DNA of 11,168 nt from Desulfobacter sp. (GTDB lineage: Bacteria; Desulfobacterota; Desulfobacteria; Desulfobacterales; Desulfobacteraceae), in contig JAQYWJ010000055.1 in NCBI GenBank assembly GCA_030145005.1, positions 1 to 11,168 of the forward strand, in the 5' to 3' direction. Below, in pieces: positions 1-6,533 of the stretch. Under the pieces are notes generated by a model that had not been told where the DNA came from, ran no database searches, and saw only the letters and a program-made list of their open reading frames with translations. The first letter of the stretch is position 1, and every line of letters starts with the position of its first letter. Made by a program: the position numbers and the translations under genes.

Positions 1-127
1 TCAGAATAAACATTCTAAATTGCAGGGTGTGCTTTTTCAGTGGATCACAGATGAAATAAACAGCCATGGATTGAACTGGTCTATCAACACCAGGCCCAAT
101 CCACAACAAAACATGAAAGTAATTTAA
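1..127 (+). CDS. C-terminal tail of an unidentified protein (5' truncated by window)
   Basis: An open frame runs from base 2 to a TAA at 125-127 and encodes about 41 residues, including Leu-Gln-Gly-Val-Leu-Phe-Gln-Trp and a Pro/Asn/Gln-rich end. The mix of aromatic and charged residues looks like real coding sequence, and the other plus-strand frame checked at the edge stops within the first 10 bases. It lies on the same strand as the following gene run and ends 55 bp before the DAHP synthase start. I do not recognise the family and assign no function. Too little is visible to exclude a chance open frame. Confidence 0.45.
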   Translation, partial: QNKHSKLQGVLFQWITDEINSHGLNWSINTRPNPQQNMKVI

Positions 128-147
128 TGCGTTATTTTGACTTTCAT
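113..147. repeat. 8-bp inverted repeat upstream of the DAHP synthase gene
   Basis: ATGAAAGT at 113-120 is matched by its exact reverse complement ACTTTCAT at 140-147, with a 19-base spacer that contains the stop codon of the upstream frame. No U-tract follows on the plus strand (the following bases are A-rich), so a terminator is unlikely. It could be an operator or a leader hairpin for the gene at 183, or chance in AT-rich DNA. Confidence 0.3.
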
Positions 148-182
148 ATAAAAAAAATAATAAGGATAAGACGGTATAAAAC

Positions 183-1529
183 ATGACAAATCAAAATGGA
201 TGGACAAAATCAAGCTGGAAAAATTATACGGCCCTTCAGCAACCCAACTGGCCGGATCAAAAAGCGTTGGAAAAAGTCACTAAAGATTTGGCGTTGCTGC
301 CGCCGCTGGTTTTTGCAGGGGAAATAAGAACATTAAAGGACCTGCTGGCCAAGGCCTCAAAAGGGGAGGCGTTTCTGATCCAGGGCGGAGACTGTTCAGA
401 AGATTTTTCCCAAGTTACGGCGCCCACCATCAGGGAAACCATGAAAATTTTGCTGCAGATGGCCGTTGTTATGGCCTATGCCGGTGGAAAACCTGCCATA
501 AAGGTGGGCCGGATTGCCGGTCAGTTTGCCAAGCCCCGTTCGTCAGATACGGAAATTGTAGATGGCGTTGAACTACCGTCATATCGTGGAGATATGGTTA
601 ACAAAAGCGAACCCTCCATCAAAGCGCGAACCCCGAATCCTAAATACATGCTTAAAGGGTATTATCTGGCAGCCTCCACCTTGAACCTTTTGCGGGCATT
701 TACCCGGGGCGGATTCGCAGCTCTGCACAGGGTGCAGGCCTGGAACCAGGAGTTTGTGGCGCAATCCCCCATGGGCCGGTCTTATGACCGTCTGGCCAAG
801 CAGATTGACCAGGCCATCAAGTTTATGAATACAATCGGGATTCCCACGGATATTCCCCAGGTCAATCAAACCCAGATTTTTACCTCCCACGAAGCCCTTT
901 TACTGCCTTACGAAGAGGCGTTGACCCGAATTGATTCAACCACTGGGGACTGGTATGATTGTTCTGCTCATATGCTTTGGATTGGAGAGCGGACCCGGCA
1001 GGTCGACGGCGCTCATGTCGAATTTTTAAAAGGGGTACTCAATCCGATTGGGGTCAAAATCGGCCCGGACCATGATATTGATAATATCAAACAGCTTATT
1101 GAAACCCTTAACCCTGAAAACGAACCCGGAAGATTGACCCTGATTACCCGAATGGGCTGTGACAATATTGAGAAAAAGCTGCCCTCCCTGCTTCGGGAAA
1201 TTAAAAAAGAGGGGTATCATATTGTATGGAACTGCGATCCCATGCATGCCAATACCTATACATCGGAATCCGGACACAAGACCCGGGATTTCAATGATAT
1301 TTTAAAGGAGATTACCCGGTTTTTTGAAATTCACTGGGCAGAAGGAACGATTCCGGGGGGCGTTCATCTTGAAATGACCGGTAAAAACGTAACCGAATGT
1401 GTCGGCGGTGCCAGAAATATTGTCAGTGAAGAACTTCACAATCGGTATGATACCACCTGTGATCCGCGACTCAATGCCGAGCAAAGCCTGGAGGTGGCGT
1501 TCCAGATCGCTGATATGATTAAGCATTAA
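183..1529 (+). CDS. Class II 3-deoxy-7-phosphoheptulonate (DAHP) synthase
   Basis: This enzyme condenses phosphoenolpyruvate with erythrose 4-phosphate to give DAHP, the first step of the shikimate pathway to aromatic amino acids, in the cytoplasm. The 448-residue product is full length for the class II (plant/mycobacterial AroG) type, which is unrelated in detail to E. coli AroFGH. Visible hallmarks are GGDCSEDF at 68-75 with the metal-ligand Cys71, KVGRIAGQFAKPRS at 107-120, YRGD near 134, WIGERTRQ at 266-273, KIGPDHD at 292-298, CDPMHANT at 351-358 with ligand His354, GGVHLEMTG at 392-400 with Glu397, and DPRLNAEQ at 427-434 with Asp427. These match the Cys/His/Glu/Asp metal site of the family. 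The ATG is preceded by AAGGA at 162-166, a rather long spacing. It is probably the first gene of the run to 4658. The paralogue name (aroF, aroG or aroH) cannot be set from sequence. Confidence 0.95.
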   Translation: MTNQNGWTKSSWKNYTALQQPNWPDQKALEKVTKDLALLPPLVFAGEIRTLKDLLAKASKGEAFLIQGGDCSEDFSQVTAPTIRETMKILLQMAVVMAYAGGKPAIKVGRIAGQFAKPRSSDTEIVDGVELPSYRGDMVNKSEPSIKARTPNPKYMLKGYYLAASTLNLLRAFTRGGFAALHRVQAWNQEFVAQSPMGRSYDRLAKQIDQAIKFMNTIGIPTDIPQVNQTQIFTSHEALLLPYEEALTRIDSTTGDWYDCSAHMLWIGERTRQVDGAHVEFLKGVLNPIGVKIGPDHDIDNIKQLIETLNPENEPGRLTLITRMGCDNIEKKLPSLLREIKKEGYHIVWNCDPMHANTYTSESGHKTRDFNDILKEITRFFEIHWAEGTIPGGVHLEMTGKNVTECVGGARNIVSEELHNRYDTTCDPRLNAEQSLEVAFQIADMIKH

Positions 1530-1542
1530 TAAAAAGGGTAAT

Positions 1543-2337
1543 ATGATCACGAAAACAAAATTTAAAGCCGGTGCCGTGCAGTTTGATGTGAAAAACGGTG
1601 ATGTCCGGGGCAACCTCTCTGTTGCCCTTGCGCATCTGGAGCAACTGGCGGATCAGGGCGCATGCCTTGGGGTCTGCCCTGAGTTTTTTTTAACCGGATT
1701 TGATAATGAAAATATAAACCGGCTTATGCCGGTTGTGGAAGAGGGGATTCAAAGTCTGGCTGAATTTGCCCGGAAGCGGTCCATGGCCGTTGCCGGAAGT
1801 CTGCCTGAGCAAAAGAACGGGCAGATATTCAATACCCTCTATTTAATTGACCGGGACGGCGAGATCCGGGCCCGGTACCGCAAACTGCATCTGTTTCCTT
1901 TGACCGGTGAGGATTTGTACTATACCCGGGGAGATGAGATGGTGACGGCAGACACCAGCCTGGGCCGCGTCGGGACAATGATCTGCTATGATCTGCGATT
2001 CCCCGAGCTTGCCCGCCGCCTTTTCCTTGACGGGGCGCGGCTTTTTGTGCTCAGCGCCCAATGGCCCCTTGCCCGGGTGGCACATTGGCAGGCGCTGATC
2101 CGGGCAAGGGCCATTGAAAACCAGGCCTGGTTTGTCTGCAGCAACCGTGCAGGCACGGACCCTGACGGGCTTGTTTTTCCGGGCAGTTCCATGATCGTTG
2201 ATCCCAACGGTTCTGTTCTTGCTCTGGGCGATGATAAGCCAGGTATCATCATGGCTGACATTGACATGGACCTGGTTGACCTGGTGCGGCAAACCATCCC
2301 CGTTGGACAGGATCGCAGGGGAGATATCTACGGTTAA
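1543..2337 (+). CDS. Carbon-nitrogen hydrolase, Nit/omega-amidase-like (nitrilase superfamily)
   Basis: This is a cytoplasmic amidase of the nitrilase superfamily, with a Glu-Lys-Cys catalytic triad. The triad is visible: Glu47 in CPEFFLTGF, Lys114 in YRKLHLFP, and nucleophile Cys148 in GTMICYDLRFPE. The 264-residue length and the C-terminal RRGDIYG are typical of the Nit1/Nit2/YafV branch. Members hydrolyse omega-amides such as 2-oxoglutaramate or 2-oxosuccinamate, or deaminated glutathione; which substrate applies here cannot be told from sequence. The ATG has AAGGG about 6 bases upstream (1534-1538) and lies 13 bp after the DAHP synthase stop, so co-transcription is likely. Family assignment is firm; the physiological role is inferred and may be repair of a metabolic by-product. 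Confidence 0.9.
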   Translation: MITKTKFKAGAVQFDVKNGDVRGNLSVALAHLEQLADQGACLGVCPEFFLTGFDNENINRLMPVVEEGIQSLAEFARKRSMAVAGSLPEQKNGQIFNTLYLIDRDGEIRARYRKLHLFPLTGEDLYYTRGDEMVTADTSLGRVGTMICYDLRFPELARRLFLDGARLFVLSAQWPLARVAHWQALIRARAIENQAWFVCSNRAGTDPDGLVFPGSSMIVDPNGSVLALGDDKPGIIMADIDMDLVDLVRQTIPVGQDRRGDIYG

Positions 2338-2338
2338 T

Positions 2339-2827
2339 ATGGATAATAAAATTGTTACCCTGGATGAGATGTGTCGTCTGTCCCGTGAATACAAAACCCT
2401 TGGCCGGATCGTAGTGTTTACCAACGGCTGCTTTGATATTCTTCATGCAGGCCATGTGGCCTACCTTGAAAAAGCGAAATCATTCGGGGATGTACTGGTA
2501 CTGGGTCTGAACTCCGATGCGTCCGTTCGGCAGATCAAAGGCGATCTTCGGCCGGTAATCTGCCAGGAGCAGCGGGCTCGCGTTGTGGCGGCCCTAAGCT
2601 GTGTGGATCATGTGGTGCTGTTCGATGCGCCTGATCCGGAAGATTTGATTCGGAGCATTGTTCCCCATGTTCTGGTCAAGGGGGCGGACTGGCCCGAGGA
2701 TAAAATCATTGGGGCCAAATTTGTCAAAGGCTGCGGCGGGCGCTTGGCGCGCGTGGCTTTTGAGGAAAATATTTCCACATCAAAAATCATTGAACGCATT
2801 GGACAAAGATTTTATGGCGGTTCTTAG
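2339..2827 (+). CDS. rfaE2: D-glycero-beta-D-manno-heptose 1-phosphate adenylyltransferase (RfaE2 / HldE C-terminal domain type)
   Basis: It is predicted to transfer a nucleotide from ATP to heptose 1-phosphate, forming the ADP-heptose precursor of the lipopolysaccharide inner core. The 162-residue product is a stand-alone nucleotidyltransferase domain; in E. coli this is the C-terminal half of bifunctional HldE, so the kinase must lie elsewhere. The nucleotide-binding segment VVFTNGCFDILHAGHVAYL spans 25-43 with the HxGH motif at 36-39. KGADW is at 114-118 and ISTSKII, the family's late signature, at 145-151. I chose the ATG at 2339 because it fits the family N-terminus (KIVTLDE) and follows AGGGGAG at 2317-2323, although that spacing is long. 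The frame is open further upstream, but there it only overlaps the hydrolase gene. The start lies 1 bp after the hydrolase stop, which suggests translational coupling. A related sugar-phosphate cytidylyltransferase role is less likely. Confidence 0.88.
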   Translation: MDNKIVTLDEMCRLSREYKTLGRIVVFTNGCFDILHAGHVAYLEKAKSFGDVLVLGLNSDASVRQIKGDLRPVICQEQRARVVAALSCVDHVVLFDAPDPEDLIRSIVPHVLVKGADWPEDKIIGAKFVKGCGGRLARVAFEENISTSKIIERIGQRFYGGS

Positions 2828-3596
2828 CCCTTTAACATTTGATCATCTGAATGTTTTCCCTGGGCTGGTTCATGGCGTTTTTTCCAGGGCCGAAGGATAC
2901 AGCAAAGGTCCCTTTCTAGGATTGAATGTCGGATTGAGCACCGGAGATGACCCTGATATTGTAAACCGGAACAGGGCTTTGATGCTGTCATCTACAGGTC
3001 TGACCCGGGTTCTATTTCTAAATCAGGTGCATGGCACTGACATTGCTGTGATTAAATCAGAAAACGATGCGGCAGGTGCTGTCTGGAAAGGGCAGGGGAC
3101 GGCACCTTCTAAAATATTTAAAGCAGATGCCGCTGTTACAAATCTTAAAGGCTTAGGGCTTGTGATCCAGGTGGCAGACTGCCAGGCCGTAGTCCTGTAC
3201 GACCCGCAAAAAGAGGTAATTGCCAATGTCCATTCCGGCTGGCGGGGCAGTGTGGCAAATATTATAGGCCGCTGCATCAATACCATGATCACACAGTTCG
3301 GGTGCACCCCTGCAAGCATCCGGGCGGGCATTTCTCCCTCCCTTGGCCCCTGCTGTGCACAATTTATTAATTATAAGCAGGAAATTCCCAAAACATTGTG
3401 GCAATACAAAGAGAAGGCCCGCCCCTATTTTGATTTCTGGCAAATCTCCCGGGATCAGCTCGGGGCCCACGGTGTATTGGATGAACATATTGAAATAATG
3501 GGGCTTTGCACCCGGTGCCGTACGGATCTGTTTTACTCTTTCAGAGCAAACAAGGCCACCGGACGCTTTGCCGCAGTGATTGCACTTAAAATTTAA
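2814..3596 (+). CDS. pgeF: Laccase-domain protein of the YfiH/PgeF family (DUF152)
   Basis: This family was first called polyphenol oxidase. Members have since been shown to act on purine nucleosides (deamination or phosphorolysis), and PgeF was proposed to proofread peptidoglycan precursors. The 260-residue product has the full domain: GLNVGLSTGDDP at 36-47, NQVHGTD at 70-76, ADCQAVVLYDP at 121-131, HSGWRG at 140-145, SPSLGPCC at 174-181 and LCTRCRTDLFYSFR at 231-244. The metal and catalytic ligands His73, Cys123 and His140 are all present. The ATG at 2814 overlaps the end of the preceding gene by 14 bp; the ribosome site is weak (GGACAAAG), so coupling to upstream translation is likely. An upstream in-frame extension to 2658 lies wholly inside the preceding gene and was not used. 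Confidence 0.9.
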   Translation: MAVLSPLTFDHLNVFPGLVHGVFSRAEGYSKGPFLGLNVGLSTGDDPDIVNRNRALMLSSTGLTRVLFLNQVHGTDIAVIKSENDAAGAVWKGQGTAPSKIFKADAAVTNLKGLGLVIQVADCQAVVLYDPQKEVIANVHSGWRGSVANIIGRCINTMITQFGCTPASIRAGISPSLGPCCAQFINYKQEIPKTLWQYKEKARPYFDFWQISRDQLGAHGVLDEHIEIMGLCTRCRTDLFYSFRANKATGRFAAVIALKI

Positions 3597-3608
3597 GGAT
3601 GCCAAATA

Positions 3609-4658
3609 ATGGATAAACCGGAACAGGTTTTTTTAACCCGCACGGTAAAAGCAGCGGGTTGAGCTGCCAAACTGGATCCAGGGGCCCTGGATAAAATCGT
3701 GTCAAAACTTGAACTGCCGTCCCATCCGGATTTGATCATCGGGCTTGAAAACCCGGATGATGCCGGTGTGTTCCGCCTATCCGAAGAGACTGCCATTGTC
3801 CAGACCCTTGATTTTCTGACGCCTGTGGCCGATGACCCCTATGAATTCGGCCAGATTGCTGCGGCCAATTCATTGTCCGATGTCTATGCCATGGGCGGCA
3901 CGCCCATTACAGTGATGAATATTGTCTGTTTTCCGTCATGCGACCTTGAAGCAGGCATTCTTTCCCGGATTCTTGAAGGCGGGCTTGATAAAATTAAAGA
4001 GTCAGGCGCAGCCCTTGTGGGCGGCCATTCCGTGGATGATCCTGAAATCAAGTACGGGCTGTCGGTGACCGGCATCGTGCACCCGGACCGGGCCTGGGCC
4101 AACAGCCGCACAAAGGAGGGTGATGCCGTCATTTTGACCAAACCCATCGGCACGGGCATTATCTCCACGGCGATCAAAGGCGGACTTGCATCCGAGGACC
4201 AGGTTAAGCAGGCTGTAAAAACCATGTCTACCCTGAACAAATATGCGGCCCTGATCGCTAAAGATTTTCATGTTCATGCCTGTACTGATGTCACAGGTTT
4301 TGGGCTTGGCGGACATTTGATTGAAGTGGCCAAAGGCGCGGGCATGCGTATTGAAATTTATACGGAAAAGGTCGGGGTGCTGGACGGAGTAATGGAGTTT
4401 GCCGCCATGGGCCTGCTTCCGGCCGGTGCCCATAAAAACAAAAGTTTTTTTGCCCCGCATATCCGTGTGGCCAAAGGAACAGATCGGGTGCGAAGTGATT
4501 TAATGTTCGACCCCCAGACATCCGGCGGGCTTTTGCTTTTTATGGCCCAGGATCAGGCTGTGCAATGTGCGGATATTATGGAGAAAAACGGCATTCCGGC
4601 AAGATTGATCGGAAGGGTTAAAGGGCCGTATACCAACGGATTCCTTGATATTATGTAA
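3609..4658 (+). CDS. selD: Selenide, water dikinase (selenophosphate synthetase), selenocysteine-containing
   Basis: SelD makes selenophosphate from selenide and ATP, the selenium donor for Sec-tRNA and selenouridine in tRNA. The real start is the ATG at 3609, nine bases after AAGGA (3595-3599), giving 349 residues when the UGA at 3660-3662 is read as selenocysteine 18. The context is KAAG-U-AAKLDP, which aligns with E. coli AGCGCKISP: U18 occupies the catalytic Cys17 position and Lys21 matches the essential Lys20. Downstream are NPDDAGV (Asp51), LDF (Asp68), GGHSVDDPE at 138-146, TDVTGFGLGGHL at 226-237 (Asp227) and DPQTSGG, so the fold is intact. The reading frame continues unbroken from the UGA to the TAA at 4656-4658, and a hairpin follows the UGA. 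It lies 12 bp after the YfiH-family gene. Odd point: the second Cys of the CGC motif is Ala20. Confidence 0.93.
3660..3692 (+). promoter_or_regulatory. Selenocysteine UGA codon plus bacterial SECIS-like hairpin in selD
   Basis: The UGA is at 3660-3662. After 13 bases a perfect 7-bp stem forms between ATCCAGG (3676-3682) and CCTGGAT (3686-3692) with the loop GGC. The loop begins 20 bases after the UGA and its first base is G. Both match the published general features of bacterial SECIS elements (small apical loop with an early G, roughly 16-37 bases downstream). SelB is expected to bind the loop and deliver Sec-tRNA. The structure is inferred from base pairing only. Confidence 0.8.
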
Positions 4659-4666
4659 AACGTTTT

Positions 4667-4701
4667 TTCACGTTGACTTCATCCGAATCATATGATATTT
4701 G
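4667..4701 (+). promoter_or_regulatory. Possible promoter region for the F0 gene cluster
   Basis: The 114-bp gap between selD and atpZ is AT-rich and contains TTGACT (4673-4678) and TATGAT (4691-4696). Their 12-base spacing is too short for sigma70. TATGAT could instead pair with TTCACG (4667-4672) at 18 bases. TATGAT also forms part of a 10-bp palindrome, ATCATATGAT (4687-4696). No convincing terminator for selD is visible, so read-through into the ATP synthase genes is also possible. Confidence 0.3.
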
Positions 4702-4772
4702 CTCTCAAGATAATTTGAAGATCAAAGCTGCCGGGGATCGGCAAACAAGCTGCTGGTGAAAGGTTGATAAAA

Positions 4773-4994
4773 ATGGCAGAGGAAGATAAGGGAAAGACCT
4801 TTCGTGAGCTGGGATATTTTGCAAGTCTTGGCATATCCGTGGCTCTGGCCATATTCATTGGGCTGGCACTGGGATACTGGCTGGATAATGTTTTTGACAC
4901 AAAACCCGTCCTTTTACTGGTGGGGCTTGGGTTCGGCATAGCAGCCGGATTCAGCAACATTATCAGAGCCGGAAAGAAAGCGGGAAAATATTAA
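4773..4994 (+). CDS. atpZ: AtpZ/AtpI-family small F0F1-ATPase-associated membrane protein
   Basis: This is a 73-residue integral membrane protein of the family called putative F0F1-ATPase subunit, which precedes F0 genes in many bacteria. AtpZ with AtpI has been proposed to assist c-ring assembly or carry Mg2+/Ca2+. It shows a charged N-terminus (AEEDKGK), a first membrane segment at about 14-36 ending in the family motif GYWLD (34-38), a second segment at about 44-64, and a basic tail (RAGKKAGK). The ATG at 4773 is chosen over the in-frame TTG at 4764 because AAAGG (4759-4763) stands 9 bases upstream of the ATG. It lies 7 bp before atpI in the same orientation. Family membership is clear; its molecular job is not settled. 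Confidence 0.8.
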   Translation: MAEEDKGKTFRELGYFASLGISVALAIFIGLALGYWLDNVFDTKPVLLLVGLGFGIAAGFSNIIRAGKKAGKY

Positions 4995-5001
4995 GAATAT
5001 T

Positions 5002-5403
5002 ATGGAAGAACTTGAGAAAATAGTAAACTTTATCATACGGACCAACTGGCTTCTGTTTATGGGGTCAAGTCTCGTGGCATTGCTTCTTGCCTCCCCGAAA
5101 GTGTATCTCGGGGTTTTTCTGGGCGGTCTGATTGTGACAATCAACTTTCATGTTCTCAAAAATACAGTGACCAAAAATTTCAACCAAAAGCGGGTATTGG
5201 AAAAGGGAAAATCTCTGATCGGTGCGCTTCTGGTTAAATATTATCTGCGTTTTGCATTGACGGCAGTGATTATTTTTCTGCTGATCTCAAACCGCAGTGT
5301 ACATCCGGTAGGCCTTCTGGCAGGCCTTTCCGTTGTAGTGGCAAGTACGTTTATAGCAGCGGCAATTGAATTAACCAAAATTATATTCAGGGAGGCGGTT
5401 TAA
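5002..5403 (+). CDS. atpI: ATP synthase subunit I (AtpI)
   Basis: This 133-residue membrane protein matches the AtpI family by size, position and hydrophobic layout. AtpI is not part of the mature enzyme and is thought to help assemble the c-ring. Four membrane segments are visible at about 15-31, 33-50, 76-97 and 101-125, with a basic loop between the second and third (KNTVTKNFNQKR). It sits between atpZ (7 bp gap) and atpB (1 bp gap). The ribosome site is weak, so translation is probably coupled to atpZ. Sequence conservation in this family is low, so order and topology carry much of the weight. Confidence 0.82.
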   Translation: MEELEKIVNFIIRTNWLLFMGSSLVALLLASPKVYLGVFLGGLIVTINFHVLKNTVTKNFNQKRVLEKGKSLIGALLVKYYLRFALTAVIIFLLISNRSVHPVGLLAGLSVVVASTFIAAAIELTKIIFREAV

Positions 5404-5404
5404 G

Positions 5405-6094
5405 GTGGAACACCCATATCTATTTCTTACTTCGTTGTTTGGTCTGTTTGGTCTGGAAGATTGGGCAGGGGCCCATCCGCATGTCACTTACATGTGGCTT
5501 GCAATGATTGTTCTTGTTCTTTTCGGCTGGATCGGGGGCAAAAGTGTCACCCTTGTTCCTAAGACGGTTCAGAATGTTTTTGAGGTAATCCTCTCCGGAC
5601 TTGAAGAGTTTATGATTGGTATCACTGGAGAAGAGGGTAGAGATTCCGCTCCTCTGCTGCTGACTGTTTTCCTGTTTGTTTTTTTAGGCAATCTGTTCGG
5701 CCTGGTTCCCGGATTCTATCCGCCTACAGCCTCCATCAACACGACTGTTGCCCTGGCTATCATTGTTGTGACCTGGAGTCATGTGATCGGCATCAAGAAA
5801 CACGGTGCAAAATATATTAAACATTTCCTAGGGCCTGTACCGGCACTTATGCCTCTTTTCTTTGTTATTGAAGTCATTGGTCACCTGGCGCGAGTACTGT
5901 CCCTGACTTTGCGTCTCTTCGGCAATATGATGGGCCATGAGCTGGTGGTAGGCATTCTTCTGATGTTGGCCGGTCCTTTCCTGGTACCCCTTCCCATCAT
6001 GGCAATGGGTATCCTTGTATCTTTGATTCAGGCCATAGTATTCTTCCTGCTGCCGACCATGTACATAGCAGGCGCCATTGAAGAAGCACATTAA
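5405..6094 (+). CDS. atpB: ATP synthase F0 subunit a
   Basis: Subunit a forms the ion half-channels beside the c-ring and drives rotation in the cytoplasmic membrane. The 229-residue product carries the conserved stator arginine, Arg170, in SLTLRLFGNMMGHE, and the late helix SLIQAIVFFLLPTMYI with Gln209, matching E. coli Arg210 and Gln252. Other family features are FLGNLFGLVPGF at 93-104 and FFVIEVIGHLARVLSL at 152-167. Several membrane segments span 30-47, 83-101, 113-130, 145-165, 175-195 and 198-222. The start is a GTG with GGAGG (5391-5395) 9 bases upstream, one base after the atpI stop. It is shorter than E. coli subunit a, as is usual for this bacterial branch. Confidence 0.95.
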   Translation: MEHPYLFLTSLFGLFGLEDWAGAHPHVTYMWLAMIVLVLFGWIGGKSVTLVPKTVQNVFEVILSGLEEFMIGITGEEGRDSAPLLLTVFLFVFLGNLFGLVPGFYPPTASINTTVALAIIVVTWSHVIGIKKHGAKYIKHFLGPVPALMPLFFVIEVIGHLARVLSLTLRLFGNMMGHELVVGILLMLAGPFLVPLPIMAMGILVSLIQAIVFFLLPTMYIAGAIEEAH

Positions 6095-6133
6095 ATTTGA
6101 TGAAACAGATGAAATAATAGTTAAGCTTTTTTT

Positions 6134-6156
6134 ACGGGATTTTGGAAGAAGCCCGT
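6134..6156 (+). promoter_or_regulatory. Intercistronic hairpin between atpB and atpE
   Basis: The 96-bp atpB-atpE gap is the longest inside this cluster. It contains ACGGG (6134-6138) and its complement CCCGT (6152-6156) around a 13-base loop, preceded by a T-run. Because subunit c is needed in many copies per enzyme, such a structure could protect or process the atpE message. This is inference; the stem is short. The atpE ribosome site AAAGGAG (6176-6182) lies downstream and is left free. Confidence 0.3.
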
Positions 6157-6190
6157 TCGTTTATAACACTTTATTAAAGGAGTAAATCTC

Positions 6191-6460
6191 ATGGAATTTC
6201 TCGTTGGTAGTGTCTGGGCAGCAGCTTTTGCCATAGGTGTCGCTGCATTTGGTTGCGGTATTGCTCAGGGTCTCGGTTTGAATGGTGCCATGGCTGGTAT
6301 CGCAAGAAACCCTGAAGCAGCTGGTAAAATCCAGGTGAACATGCTGATCGGTCTTGCTCTGATCGAATCTCTGTGTATCTATGCTCTGGTTGTTGCGATG
6401 ATCCTTCTGTTCGTTCATCCTGCAATCGGTCCTGCTGTTGCTGCACTTGCCGGACATTAA
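6191..6460 (+). CDS. atpE: ATP synthase F0 subunit c (ring proteolipid), Na+-type ligand set
   Basis: Subunit c forms the rotating ring that carries the coupling ion. The 89-residue product has two membrane helices (about 6-33 and 51-77) joined by the polar loop ARNPEAAGK (38-46). The ion-binding carboxylate is Glu59 in LIESLCIY. Aligned without gaps to Ilyobacter tartaricus subunit c, Gln26, Glu59, Ser60 and Tyr64 fall exactly on the Na+ ligands Gln32, Glu65, Ser66 and Tyr70, so Na+ coupling is possible. Helix 1 has several Gly residues and a Cys (Cys22). The start is supported by the strongest ribosome site in the cluster, AAAGGAG, 8 bases upstream, in keeping with the high copy number of subunit c. 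No atpF follows; a terminator does. Confidence 0.95.
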   Translation: MEFLVGSVWAAAFAIGVAAFGCGIAQGLGLNGAMAGIARNPEAAGKIQVNMLIGLALIESLCIYALVVAMILLFVHPAIGPAVAALAGH

Positions 6461-6489
6461 TACGCAGCTGTTTAACGATACATTCGTTT

Positions 6490-6533
6490 AAAAAAAGGGC
6501 GTCTCCTTATGGAGATGCCCTTTTTGTTTTTTC
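6490..6533 (+). terminator. Intrinsic terminator after atpE
   Basis: GGGCGTCTCC (6497-6506) pairs with GGAGATGCCC (6511-6520) through a TTAT loop, giving a 10-bp stem with one G-U pair. It is flanked by an A-run and followed by TTTTTGTTTTTT. This is a strong rho-independent terminator that ends the atpZIBE unit and shows that F1 genes are not co-transcribed downstream. Confidence 0.92.

Noticed and set aside
137..163. TTGACT...TAATAA as a promoter for the DAHP synthase gene
   Set aside because: Spacing is 15 bases and transcription would start after the ribosome site AAGGA, so it could not serve this gene with that site.
2198..2338. N-terminal extension of the heptose-phosphate nucleotidyltransferase
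   Set aside because: It lies within the hydrolase gene, adds 47 residues unlike the family, and the ATG at 2339 fits the known N-terminus.
1843..2424. 193-codon open frame on the minus strand across the hydrolase gene
   Set aside because: It is antisense to two well-supported genes with clear catalytic motifs, and its protein shows no recognisable domain.
2658..2813. N-terminal extension of the YfiH/PgeF protein
   Set aside because: The extra 52 residues lie wholly within the preceding gene and are not part of the laccase-domain family.
3609..3698. selD as a pseudogene with a nonsense mutation, or as a shorter gene starting at GTG 3699
   Set aside because: The UGA is exactly at the catalytic residue position, a hairpin follows at the right distance, the ribosome site fits the ATG at 3609, and the rest of the gene is intact.
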